Shown here one piece after another: positions 1 through 8,147 of a DNA stretch of 32,610 bases. Origin of the DNA: Chthonomonadales bacterium (GTDB lineage: Bacteria > Armatimonadota > Chthonomonadetes > Chthonomonadales > CAJBBX01); contig JABWBA010000035.1 in the NCBI GenBank assembly GCA_013360745.1, forward strand, positions 1-32,610, written 5' to 3'. The notes under the pieces are model-generated. The model did not search any database and was not told the origin of the DNA. It saw only the letters and a list, made by a program, of their open reading frames with translations. The first letter of the stretch is position 1; each line of letters opens with the position of its first letter. Position numbers and translations under genes: made by a program.

Positions 1-59
1 GGCGCTGGTCCGGCGTCTCACCCGTACGGCTGCGCATTCGGACCCCCGTCTGCGGGGCG
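1..59 (+). repeat. 59-bp direct repeat, copy 1 (window edge)
   Basis: Bases 1-59 are identical to 505-563 and diverge at base 60 (g against t at 564). The offset is 504 bases, exactly 168 codons, so both copies are read in the same frame. The repeat may extend left beyond the window. Confidence 0.95.
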
Positions 60-943
60 GCACGCACAAGCATGAGCCGGACGCGTCGGGCGTCTGGGTC
101 GGCTTTACCTACAACGACCATCTGATGAAGGGCCTCGGCGCGGACCTGCGGCAGGTCGGGGTCTCTTTGCGAGGCAGGACGGTCGCTGTGCCGGATCGCC
201 CGGACGGCGCCAACTTCCAGGGTGAGAGCTTCACGGTCCTCCTGACCAACTGCGTCGCGGATCCGCGCCCGGGTTCCGACGAGTACCGCCGCGCCGAAGG
301 CGATTGCTGGGTTGGCCGTCACGGTTACCGAAAGGGGACCGGACGACAGCGCGCCAGGGCGTTTCGAGGTTCCGTCGCGGTCGCGGGTGAGCCGGCGGTC
401 CTCGGCGACGTCTTCATCGTCGACGTACCGGAGGATCTCACCGTTCCGGGAGATCTTGGACCGCTGGAAGGGACAATGCGGACCTTCCCGGCTCCGCCGA
501 AGGGGGCGCTGGTCCGGCGTCTCACCCGTACGGCTGCGCATTCGGACCCCCGTCTGCGGGGCGTCTCGGGCCATCTGCGGGCGGATGGCGCCGGAGAGTG
601 GATATCGTTCATCGGCAAAACGCTACGGAGAGGCGAGGTGACGGCTCAGGTCTTCGTCGTCTCGCCTGTGACCGGCGAGGTCCGTCAGGTCTCGGACATC
701 GAGGAGGGCGTCATCGGCGATCCCCGGTACAGCCCCGACGGCGCCTATGTCGCCGCCTGTGCTGGCGACGGGTCCGTCATGGCCTTCGATACGACAGAGG
801 GGCGCTGGGGCCAATCGCGTCGTCTGACCCGACGCAATCGGGCGCCAGCCCGCAATATCGTCATCTCCCCTGACAGCTCGGTGATCGTCTACAATCGCCG
901 GATGGACGGCGTAGAACAGGTGTTTCGATGCGACGCCCGATAA
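2..943 (+). CDS. DUF3748 (YidR-like) beta-propeller protein, 5' end missing
   Basis: The reading frame is open from the left edge, so the N-terminus is outside the window. The segment with FTYNDHLM and DLRQVGV at about nt 98-165, then PGSDEYRRAEGDCWVG, and the later SPDG repeats (YSPDGAY, ISPDSSV) match what I recall of the DUF3748/YidR family, TolB-like propellers of unknown function. SPDG turns typify WD40/TolB blades. The protein is probably a soluble propeller; a signal peptide cannot be judged because the start is lost. The stop lies 16 bases inside the next gene, suggesting translational coupling. One oddity: the first 59 bases duplicate 505-563 exactly and sit where the family does not expect that sequence, so the first 20 or so residues may be chimeric. 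Family call is good, function unknown. Confidence 0.75.
   Translation, partial: ALVRRLTRTAAHSDPRLRGGTHKHEPDASGVWVGFTYNDHLMKGLGADLRQVGVSLRGRTVAVPDRPDGANFQGESFTVLLTNCVADPRPGSDEYRRAEGDCWVGRHGYRKGTGRQRARAFRGSVAVAGEPAVLGDVFIVDVPEDLTVPGDLGPLEGTMRTFPAPPKGALVRRLTRTAAHSDPRLRGVSGHLRADGAGEWISFIGKTLRRGEVTAQVFVVSPVTGEVRQVSDIEEGVIGDPRYSPDGAYVAACAGDGSVMAFDTTEGRWGQSRRLTRRNRAPARNIVISPDSSVIVYNRRMDGVEQVFRCDAR
505..563 (+). repeat. 59-bp direct repeat, copy 2 (inside the DUF3748 gene)
   Basis: Exact copy of bases 1-59. It encodes the VRRLTR strand region that is expected at this place in the family, so this looks like the native copy and copy 1 the displaced one. Confidence 0.95.
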
Positions 944-3738
944 GATCGCAGGATCCCCTGCGAGCCCACCCGTACCGCCGTATCCTGATGATGATATATG
1001 CGGCGGTGGCGCTGAGCCTCGCCGCCGGACCCGGATGGACGGACGACCCGTCGGGCGAACGAACCCTCTGGGCGTGGACCGCCACCCAGGGTATGGAGGC
1101 GTGGGCGGCCAACGGCGATATCGCGGACATCACAGAGCAGGGAGGGACGGTGCGGTTTCGAACGACCGGCGGCGACCCCATCCTGAACCTCCGAAGCCGT
1201 TTCGCTGTTCCCGCCACCCCATGGCAGGCGATCGAGCTTCGTCTGAAATCGGATCGGAGCGGGTTCTTCGAGATCTTCTGGACCGATACCGACGAGGGCG
1301 AGTATGACGGTTTCTCTCAGGCCCGCTCGCTCCGGATCGGCGTTTCGGGCGACGGGGCGCTCCGCACCTACCGCGCTTTCCCCTTCTGGCAGAACGTTGG
1401 CCGCATCATCAAGCTCCGGGTCGACCCGTTCGGCGGCGCGAAGTTCGAGCTGGAGTCGATCCGCATCGTGGAGACGCCGACGCCCGAGGCTGCGACCATG
1501 ACGGCCGGCGTCCTCCAGATCCCCGTGCGCACGTTGAGCCTGCAGGGCGTCGATGGGGTCCCGGTCCCCTCCGGCATCCGACTCCGTCAACGAACGCCCG
1601 ACGGTTATGGGCTCGCGGCGGTATCGACGGTCGATGCCTTCTCGATGCCCTACGTGACCGTGAAGCTCACCTCGACGCGCGTGACGCGGGCGTCGCTGGT
1701 CTTCCTGACCGATCGCCGAAACGGTCTTCTGGAGATGCCCTTCGCGGTGCAGGCCGACGGTCAGCCTCATCTCTACAACCTCGATGCGCTCTCCTATCCG
1801 GATTGGGACGGCCGCATCCTGGCCATGGGCATCCGCCCCGGCTCGAAGGAGGGAGGCGAGATCGTGCTCCACGGCCTCTCGGTTGGCGCCGCTCCCCAGG
1901 GGCCGCCCGACGTTCGAATCACCTCCTTCGACGCGGCCGAAGCGCTGCCTCGCGTCGGAGGAACCGTCCGATTGATCGCGCGCATCACCAATGTCGGGGG
2001 AACGAAGGCGTCGAACCTGGCGGTTGCCTTCACGGTCAACCCGAAGTCGGGAGCCCGGATCCTCCGATCGGAGCCGAAGCGTCCGAGCTCGCTCCTGTTC
2101 GGTCAGGAGGAGGATATCGTGTGCACGGCCTCCTTCCCCCGAGCAGGGACCTACAGCGTCACGGCCCGGGTGGTTCTCCCCGGCGGTCGGACGGTGAGCA
2201 GAACCTGCCGCCTGACGATCACCCCCCGCCCCTCTGTGGCGAGGACCGGCTATCCCCCGCCTCCCGTCCCCGCACGGGGCAAGATCGACGTCGGCGTCTA
2301 CTACTATCCTGGCTGGCGGACGGCCGGGCAATGGGCGCCAATCGCGCGATTCCCCGAGCGGAGACCTGTCCTGGGTTGGTACCGAGAGGGCGATCCGTCG
2401 GTGGCCGATTGGCATATCAAGTGGGCGGTCGAGCATGGGATCACGTTCTTCGCATACGATTGGTACTGGTCCGACGGCGGTCGGTCGTTGGAACACGCCC
2501 TGCACGACGGCTTCCTCAAATCGCGATATCGAAAGGAGCTGAAGTTCTGCCTTCTCTGGGCGAACCATAATCCGCCGAACACATCGTCGAAAGCCGACTT
2601 ACAGGCCGTCTGCCGCTACTGGATCGAGCAGTACTTCCATCAGCCGGAGTACTACACCATCGACGGCAAACCCGTGGTAATCATCTTCTCTACCCACCGC
2701 TTTCGCTCGGATATGGGCTCGCAAGCCGTCCGGGAGGCGTTCGACGACATGCGGGCGGAGTGCCGAAAGGCCGGTCTGCCCGGTCTGTACTTGATCGCCT
2801 GCGTCGGAGGCGACGCTACGGAGCCAGCGACCGCTGCAGCGGAGGGCTATGACGCGGTGACGGCCTACAACTGGCCCGGCCTCGGCCTCAAAGGCGGCGA
2901 ACGGGAGGCTCCCTTCGCGGACCTGCTCACGCCGTATGCGAAGGAGTGGCAGCGCACCATCGACTCCGGCCCCCTGCCGCTGATGACACCGATCCTGGCT
3001 GGCTGGGACAGTCGGCCATGGCATGGCGACACGGCGCTGGTCCGATCGGGCCGTACCCCGGCCAACTTCCGGAAGCACCTGGAGGACGCCCGGCAGTTCA
3101 TCCAAACCCATCCCGACCGGACCCTGCCGGTCGCCCTCATCGAGGCGTGGAACGAGCTGGGAGAAGGCTCCTATATTGAACCGCATCGGGAGTACGGCTT
3201 CGGGTGGCTCGACGCGATTCGTTCCGTGTTTGTCGGGAACAGCCCCCACGTCGATTTGACGCCGGCGGACGTCGGGCACCGGCCGCCGCAAGTCGATGTC
3301 CAGGCCGTTACGACGGGACGCTGGGACCTGTCGCGGGATGGCGCAGGTTGGGATTCGGGCATGAACCTCGCCGGATTTCGCGTCGTCGAAGGGGGGCTGC
3401 AGGCGCGCAGCACGGGCCATGATCCGGCCTTCTTCAGCCCGCCGATGCAGTTTTCGGCGGCCGGGGCTCGGAGGATCCGCCTCAGGATGAAGCTGACCGC
3501 CACGGACGGATCTCGTCGAGACGACATCGCGCAGGTCTTCTGGACCACACCGACCAGCGCCGCGTCCGAAGCCGCAAGCGTTCGCTTTCCGGTCCATATT
3601 GATGGGGAATGGCACGACTATGCGGTGGATGTAGGCGACCATGTCCGGTGGCGCGGCCTCATCTCGGGCCTCCGATTCGACCCGTGCAATCGGTCCGGAA
3701 TCGTCGTCGTGCTGGCCAGGATGGCTCTGGAACCGTAG
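928..3738 (+). CDS. Secreted GH99/WbsX-like glycan-active protein with CARDB and repeated beta-sandwich modules
   Basis: 936 residues. A basic N-terminus and a hydrophobic stretch (MMIYAAVALSLAAG, residues 21-34) form a signal peptide. Domains in order: a beta-sandwich at about 100-178, a second copy at about 240-320, a CARDB-like adhesion module at about 327-435 (ITNVGGTKASNLAV), the GH99/WbsX-like barrel from about 452 (VGVYYYPGW, FAYDWYW, WANHNPP) to about 770 (WNELGEGSYIEPH), and a third beta-sandwich at about 845-936. GH99-type enzymes act on mannans and this Pfam family (PF14307) is often mislabelled as a glycosyltransferase; the candidate catalytic acids include the Glu pair in WNELGE. 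The start at 928 overlaps the upstream stop; an alternative ATG at 988 would keep the signal peptide but has no ribosome site. Substrate is not deducible. Confidence 0.82.
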   Translation: MRRPIRSQDPLRAHPYRRILMMIYAAVALSLAAGPGWTDDPSGERTLWAWTATQGMEAWAANGDIADITEQGGTVRFRTTGGDPILNLRSRFAVPATPWQAIELRLKSDRSGFFEIFWTDTDEGEYDGFSQARSLRIGVSGDGALRTYRAFPFWQNVGRIIKLRVDPFGGAKFELESIRIVETPTPEAATMTAGVLQIPVRTLSLQGVDGVPVPSGIRLRQRTPDGYGLAAVSTVDAFSMPYVTVKLTSTRVTRASLVFLTDRRNGLLEMPFAVQADGQPHLYNLDALSYPDWDGRILAMGIRPGSKEGGEIVLHGLSVGAAPQGPPDVRITSFDAAEALPRVGGTVRLIARITNVGGTKASNLAVAFTVNPKSGARILRSEPKRPSSLLFGQEEDIVCTASFPRAGTYSVTARVVLPGGRTVSRTCRLTITPRPSVARTGYPPPPVPARGKIDVGVYYYPGWRTAGQWAPIARFPERRPVLGWYREGDPSVADWHIKWAVEHGITFFAYDWYWSDGGRSLEHALHDGFLKSRYRKELKFCLLWANHNPPNTSSKADLQAVCRYWIEQYFHQPEYYTIDGKPVVIIFSTHRFRSDMGSQAVREAFDDMRAECRKAGLPGLYLIACVGGDATEPATAAAEGYDAVTAYNWPGLGLKGGEREAPFADLLTPYAKEWQRTIDSGPLPLMTPILAGWDSRPWHGDTALVRSGRTPANFRKHLEDARQFIQTHPDRTLPVALIEAWNELGEGSYIEPHREYGFGWLDAIRSVFVGNSPHVDLTPADVGHRPPQVDVQAVTTGRWDLSRDGAGWDSGMNLAGFRVVEGGLQARSTGHDPAFFSPPMQFSAAGARRIRLRMKLTATDGSRRDDIAQVFWTTPTSAASEAASVRFPVHIDGEWHDYAVDVGDHVRWRGLISGLRFDPCNRSGIVVVLARMALEP

Positions 3739-3780
3739 CGACCAGAGAGCGAGGCGCAGCGGCGAGCCGGAACCGACCGA

Positions 3781-5202
3781 TTATCGGCTTTCGGCTTTGA
3801 ACGCGATCGATTCGGTGAACGGCGGCACGGCGACGGTCCACCGACGCTGAGCCGCATCGATCTCCCGCTGGCCGCATGGCCGTCCGGTCTTCGTATCCAC
3901 AAAGGTTACGGTCCAGCGGCTCGCTCGCCCGGGCAGCAGGACCGTGACCGCCGCGCCGGTCACCGTTCGCTCGGGCCAATCCGGCGGCTCGCTGCGGATA
4001 TCGCGGAACCAGCCGACTACGGTGTCCGGTCCGGCCAGCGCTGCCCCTTTGATGTCCGCTGAGGTTCGGCATGGCGCGGGACGAAGGTTGGTATAGGACA
4101 GGTCCTTCGTGAAACGGAGGATCGGGCGCGCCGCATCCCGGTATCGTTTGGCCACGTCACCCCGTTCGTTCTTATCGTAGCCATCCTCCCACCAGAGCAT
4201 GCGCCCGCTGACCGCGCCCGAGACCGCGGCGGCCCAGAAGGCGTGTCGGATGGCAACGTCCGCGCGGGGCGCTTCCGTGAGCGTCCTCGGCGGCGGGCGC
4301 CAATCGAGTCCGCACTCGCCCAACAGCACAGGCTTGCGATACCGGGCCAGCCGCTGGCGGGTGACGTCGATGATCAGGTCCGCGAGGCGCCCGAAGTAGG
4401 GCTGGTCGAGCGCATACGGATGGGCCTGGACGATGTCGACCGCCTTGCTCCCGAAGATCTCCGGCCAGTCTCGAATCGTGGACAGGGATACGGTCACGGG
4501 GCGGCGGAGCCGATCGTGCCGGCGGATTACGGCAGCGGCCGCTTCGATGAACTGGGCGGCGGCCGCCGGCGTCGAGCCTGTGACGAGGTCGAGCTCGGAT
4601 ATGGGCTCCCACGCCAGGATGTTCCGTCTGCCCTGCCAGCGCCGGACGAGCCCTTCAAGCCACGTCAGCCATACGCGACGGCACTGGGTGTCCGCCAGAA
4701 GCGCTGCGGGCGAAGCGGCTGGACCCCCCAACCGGACGTTGTACGGGTTGTCGTTCCAGACATACCAGAGCTCGCCGCCGGTGCCGTCGTTCCATTGGGC
4801 CCAGATGGTGAACACCGGGAGAACCGCGATCCCGTGCCGTTCCGCCGCGTCGAACACCCTCTCCCATTGCTCCGCCCAGGACTCGTCGATCTGGCCGGGT
4901 CCGCCCCGATAGGGGATGCCGTGCATCAGATGGAGCCTCGCTAGCGACTCGCCCGCAGCCTCCATCTCCCGAAAGCGTTCCTCGAACGCTTCGACGGTAC
5001 GCTCCGTGGGGTTGCGTCCCATCGTAAAGCCCGGTCGGCCCCGCACTCGAATCCATCGGTCCCCCGCTCGCATCGTTGGCGCCCGGGAGGCGCCGGGTTC
5101 CCTGATCGAGCCGACGGGTCGTACGCCATACGCAGGAGCCAGTACGAGCGTCGCGGCCAACAGGGCGACGCGGCGGTGATGTTTCGGGTTCAGAAGGCGC
5201 AT
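3781..5202 (-). CDS. Secreted GH5-like (clan A) glycoside hydrolase
   Basis: 473 residues, beginning with a basic N-region and a hydrophobic core (VALLAATLVLAPAYG, residues 12-26), so it is exported. The body is a TIM-barrel glycosidase: the strand-4 segment NILAWEPISELD places a candidate acid/base at Glu203, and the strand-7 segment VLLGECGLDW gives a candidate nucleophile at Glu296. Family GH5 and relatives usually carry Asn just before the acid/base Glu; here it is Ser202. The late segment MLWWEDGYD supplies the conserved barrel Trp. A short beta domain closes the C-terminus (about 385-473). It converges on the GH99-like gene with 42 bases between stops. No strong ribosome site is seen; a TATACT hexamer lies on this strand at about 5229-5234. 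GH5-like is confident, substrate unknown. Confidence 0.8.
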   Translation of the reverse strand: MRLLNPKHHRRVALLAATLVLAPAYGVRPVGSIREPGASRAPTMRAGDRWIRVRGRPGFTMGRNPTERTVEAFEERFREMEAAGESLARLHLMHGIPYRGGPGQIDESWAEQWERVFDAAERHGIAVLPVFTIWAQWNDGTGGELWYVWNDNPYNVRLGGPAASPAALLADTQCRRVWLTWLEGLVRRWQGRRNILAWEPISELDLVTGSTPAAAAQFIEAAAAVIRRHDRLRRPVTVSLSTIRDWPEIFGSKAVDIVQAHPYALDQPYFGRLADLIIDVTRQRLARYRKPVLLGECGLDWRPPPRTLTEAPRADVAIRHAFWAAAVSGAVSGRMLWWEDGYDKNERGDVAKRYRDAARPILRFTKDLSYTNLRPAPCRTSADIKGAALAGPDTVVGWFRDIRSEPPDWPERTVTGAAVTVLLPGRASRWTVTFVDTKTGRPCGQREIDAAQRRWTVAVPPFTESIAFKAESR

Positions 5203-5326
5203 GGGGTCGTCGGACGCGTGTGGTTCGAGTATAGCACGGCTGCGGCGCGGGATCCGCCCGGCCTCGAACCCGAGCCCGTCCTGGCGGAAATCTGCCGAAG
5301 ATCGCTGGTCCGGAGGCAGGCCGCGG

Positions 5327-5355
5327 TTGACTCAGGGATGGTACTGCGCTATACT
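5327..5355 (+). promoter_or_regulatory. Sigma-70-type promoter, TTGACT-17-TATACT
   Basis: TTGACT at 5327-5332 and TATACT at 5350-5355 are separated by exactly 17 bases. Transcription would start near 5362, about 30 bases before the GTG of the 47-residue gene. It may also feed ispG downstream. Confidence 0.75.
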
Positions 5356-5391
5356 CACGCTCCGTCATACCCACGAACCCGGGAGTAGAGA

Positions 5392-5535
5392 GTGCGAATA
5401 CGCGACAAAGAGATACGACGCGCCCGTAAACGAAAAGAGGAACGGATCAAGGCTCGGTTCAAGAGCGCCAGCTCCGCAGGGGCTTCGAAGCCTGCAGCCA
5501 AACCGAAGCCGCGTCGCAGAACGACCGCTGCCTAG
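5392..5535 (+). CDS. Very basic 47-residue protein, unknown function
   Basis: A GTG start is preceded by GGAG at 5382-5385 and by a near-consensus promoter at 5327-5355; the frame ends at TAG 5533-5535. The N-terminal half (MRIRDKEIRRARKRKEERIK) is a highly charged putative helix; the C-terminal half is a Ser/Ala/Pro/Lys tail ending in RRRTTAA. About a third of the residues are Arg or Lys, and there is no Cys, Trp or membrane segment. It recalls the short Arg/Lys-rich proteins of Planctomycetes (DUF6800-like), but I cannot assign it. Nucleic-acid or ribosome binding would fit the charge; that is inference only. It lies upstream of ispG on the same strand with a 231-base gap. It is easily missed because it is short and begins with GTG. 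Confidence 0.65.
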   Translation: MRIRDKEIRRARKRKEERIKARFKSASSAGASKPAAKPKPRRRTTAA

Positions 5536-5766
5536 GCTCGGCCTTGCTTCAGCCGGTGCGCCGTTACGGCCAGAGGCCGTGCGAATGGCGCCCGCCCCGG
5601 CAGATCGATGGTGTACACAGCGATGCGGGTCAGCCTCGACGCGACGATCACAGCGTAGGAAGTACGAGCCGCACGCCGTCGCGTCGGAGGACGATCGCCA
5701 CGGCGGTTCGTCGCGCCCGTTCTGAGCCGATCCCGTGATTCGGGTACGTAATATGAGTCCAGTTCG
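5536..5766. other. Intergenic stretch before ispG, no convincing gene
   Basis: No frame on either strand has a ribosome site and protein-like composition. It holds one small perfect hairpin, ACGGCC-AGA-GGCCGT at 5566-5580, with no T-run after it. Confidence 0.5.
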
Positions 5767-6978
5767 ATGATCCCCGTCACCTTCCCCCGCCGCCCCACAC
5801 GCCCCGTCAGGGTCGGAGACATCGTCATTGGAGGGGACCATCCGATCGTCGTGCAATCGATGATCAACGCGGAGACGCACGACATCCCGAACGCCGTAGC
5901 GCAGATCATCGCCATGCACCGGGCCGGAGCCGAGATCGTCCGGGTCACCGCGCCGAACCTGCAGGAGGCCCGATGCCTTGCCGACATCCGGGACGAAGTC
6001 CGACGCCGCTATCGGGAGGTGCCGCTCGTGGCGGATGTGCACCACCAGGGGACGGCCATCGCCGTTGAGGTCGCGCAGCATGTCCAGAAGGTGCGGATCA
6101 ACCCGGGCCTGTTCGTCTACCGTAAGAGGGTGGAGCGGAGCGAGGAATATTCCCGCTCCGAGGTGGACGAGGAGCTCGAAGCGATCGAGGCCGAGCTGAG
6201 GCCTGTGATCGGGGCGTGTCGGGAACGGGGCGTGGCCATGCGGATCGGGGTCAACCACGGGAGTCTGGCCGAACGGCTGACCGTGATGTACGGGGATACG
6301 CCGGAGGGGATGGTCGAATCGGCGCTCGAGTACATTCGCATCTGTGAGCGGCACGACTATCGGGATCTCGTGATCTCTCTGAAGGCGAGCCGCGTTCCGG
6401 TGATGCTGGCAGCGAACAGGCTGATGGCCCAGCGGATGGATGCCGAAGGGATGGACTACCCGCTCCATCTCGGCGTCACCGAGGCGGGCGACGGTCCGTA
6501 TGCGCGGATCAAGAGTACGGCCGGGATCGCCACGCTGCTGGCAGAGGGGATCGGCGACACTATCCGCGTCTCGCTTGCCGAGGACCCGATCGAGGAGCTG
6601 CCCGTCTGCTACGAGATCCTCCAGGCGTTGGGGCTGAGGAAGACCCGGGTTGAGTTCATCGCCTGCCCATCGTGCGGGCGGACGAAGTTCAACCTGCCAT
6701 CCGTCCTCCAGCGAGTCAAGGCGGCGACGAGCCATCTCGTCGGGCTCGACATCGCGGTCATGGGCTGCATCGTCAACGGCCCGGGCGAAATGGCGGATGC
6801 CGACTATGGCTACGTGGGCAAGGCGGGCGGTAAGATAAGCCTCTACCGGAAGCGGGAGGAAGTGAAGGCGAACATCCCGCAGGAGCGAGGTGTGGACGAG
6901 CTCATCGCGCTCATCAAAGCCGACGGACGCTGGATTGAGCCGGATGGGAACGATACGAGCGGAGGTTGCGACGCGTGA
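5767..6978 (+). CDS. ispG: 4-hydroxy-3-methylbut-2-enyl diphosphate synthase (IspG/GcpE)
   Basis: 403 residues, the usual length for the short bacterial form. IspG catalyses the reductive ring opening of MEcPP to HMBPP in the MEP isoprenoid pathway, using a [4Fe-4S] cluster, in the cytoplasm. The N-terminal TIM barrel carries [17 protein letters not shown] and [10 protein letters not shown]; the C-terminal domain carries the cluster ligands Cys300, Cys303 ([10 protein letters not shown]) and Cys334 ([11 protein letters not shown]), with Glu341 of NGPGE as the expected additional ligand. The ATG at 5767 gives the normal N-terminus although its ribosome site is weak. The stop TGA (6976-6978) overlaps the GTG of sucC, so the two are translationally coupled. 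Confidence 0.97.
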   Translation: MIPVTFPRRPTRPVRVGDIVIGGDHPIVVQSMINAETHDIPNAVAQIIAMHRAGAEIVRVTAPNLQEARCLADIRDEVRRRYREVPLVADVHHQGTAIAVEVAQHVQKVRINPGLFVYRKRVERSEEYSRSEVDEELEAIEAELRPVIGACRERGVAMRIGVNHGSLAERLTVMYGDTPEGMVESALEYIRICERHDYRDLVISLKASRVPVMLAANRLMAQRMDAEGMDYPLHLGVTEAGDGPYARIKSTAGIATLLAEGIGDTIRVSLAEDPIEELPVCYEILQALGLRKTRVEFIACPSCGRTKFNLPSVLQRVKAATSHLVGLDIAVMGCIVNGPGEMADADYGYVGKAGGKISLYRKREEVKANIPQERGVDELIALIKADGRWIEPDGNDTSGGCDA

Positions 6979-8147
6979 AACTCCATGAATACCAGTCCAA
7001 GATGATGCTTCGAGATCTGGGCGTGCCCGTACCGGAGAACGGCGGGACTGCGACGACGCCCGGGGCCGCGCGAGCCGCCTGCGAAGCGCTGGGCGGGCGG
7101 GCGGTGCTCAAGGCGCAGGTCCACACCGGCGGTCGGGGCAAGGCAGGCGGCATTCGGATCGCCGAGAGCCCGGCCGATGCCGAGCGACTCGCCTCCGAGA
7201 TGCTCGGGATGCTCCTGAAGACCCATCAGGCGCCCGAGGGGCTCAGGGTTGAGACGCTGCTCATCGAGGCCCCGCTCGTCATGACCCGTGAGTTCTATGC
7301 CGGCATCGTGCCCGACCGGAGCGTTGGGCGGAACACGCTGATCCTCAGCGCAATGGGCGGCATGGATATCGAGGCCGTCGCCGCTGAGCGTCCGGAAGCC
7401 GTGGCGCGGGAGCGGATCGATCCGGCCCTCGGCCTCCGACCATATCAAGCGCGGCGCGCCTGCGTACACGCGGGGATCCCCGAGGAGCTGATCCGTGGTC
7501 TGACGCCGATGCTGGTGACTCTCTACGATGCCTACATCCGACTGGACGCGACCCTGCTCGAGATCAACCCTCTCGCGGTGACCGATACCGGAGCGCTGGT
7601 GGCCGCCGATGCGAAGGTGATCATCGACGACAACGCGATGTACCGCCATCCGGAGTTGGCCGACTGGAACGAGGACGCCGCGGACAACCCGATCGAGGCC
7701 GAAGCGCAGCGCCGGGGGATCCAGTACGTCCATCTCGACGGAACGGTGGGCGTCATGGGCAATGGGGCCGGACTGGTGATGGGAACGCTGGACGAGGTCG
7801 CACGCGCAGGCGGCAAGGCCGCGAACTTCCTCGATGTCGGGGGCGGCGCTCGTGCCGACGTGGTCCAGAGCTCGCTGGAGCTGATCCTGATGAATCCCGC
7901 CGTTCGAAGCGTTCTCGTCAATATCTACGGCGGGATCACCCGGTGCGATGAAGTCGCTCGCGGAATCCTGCAGGCGACGTCTGCCATGGAGATCGACGTG
8001 CCCATCATCGTCCGACTCGCCGGTACGCGAGCGGCGGAAGGCGCAGCGCTGCTGGCCGGATCCCACTTGACGCCGGCGTTGTCGATGCAGGAGGCGGCGC
8101 AGCTGGCGGTGGACGCCGCGGCAGGAGGCCGGGTCGTTGATGGCTGA
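6975..8147 (+). CDS. sucC: Succinate-CoA ligase, beta subunit
   Basis: 390 residues. The beta subunit of succinyl-CoA synthetase carries the nucleotide-binding ATP-grasp domain and the succinate site of the TCA-cycle enzyme. Seen here: the canonical start MKLHEYQSK, the ATP-grasp segment with [21 protein letters not shown], and the C-terminal ligase domain with [12 protein letters not shown] and [14 protein letters not shown] chose the GTG at 6975 rather than an in-frame TTG at 6966, because GGAGG at 6961-6965 is correctly spaced and the family begins with MKLHEYQ. The start overlaps the ispG stop (GTGA), and the end overlaps hslU by 8 bases. The alpha subunit gene sucD, normally next door, is not in the window, and the enzyme needs both subunits. 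Confidence 0.96.
   Translation: MKLHEYQSKMMLRDLGVPVPENGGTATTPGAARAACEALGGRAVLKAQVHTGGRGKAGGIRIAESPADAERLASEMLGMLLKTHQAPEGLRVETLLIEAPLVMTREFYAGIVPDRSVGRNTLILSAMGGMDIEAVAAERPEAVARERIDPALGLRPYQARRACVHAGIPEELIRGLTPMLVTLYDAYIRLDATLLEINPLAVTDTGALVAADAKVIIDDNAMYRHPELADWNEDAADNPIEAEAQRRGIQYVHLDGTVGVMGNGAGLVMGTLDEVARAGGKAANFLDVGGGARADVVQSSLELILMNPAVRSVLVNIYGGITRCDEVARGILQATSAMEIDVPIIVRLAGTRAAEGAALLAGSHLTPALSMQEAAQLAVDAAAGGRVVDG

Noticed and set aside
889-2568. 559-residue open frame on the minus strand
   Set aside because: It lies opposite the GH99-like gene, is Arg/Asp/Gly-rich without any motif or ribosome site, and is the usual shadow of GC-rich coding sequence.
3739-3800. Possible bidirectional terminator between convergent genes
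   Set aside because: AGCCGG and CCGGCT-like arms pair only with gaps and lie partly in coding sequence.
5536-5766. Possible minus-strand gene fragment ending near 5532
   Set aside because: A stretch reads vaguely protein-like, but it continues antisense through ispG and lacks a start signal.
5753-5770. Five-codon mini-ORF ending on the ispG start (ATGA)
   Set aside because: Too short to judge and without a ribosome site; could be chance.
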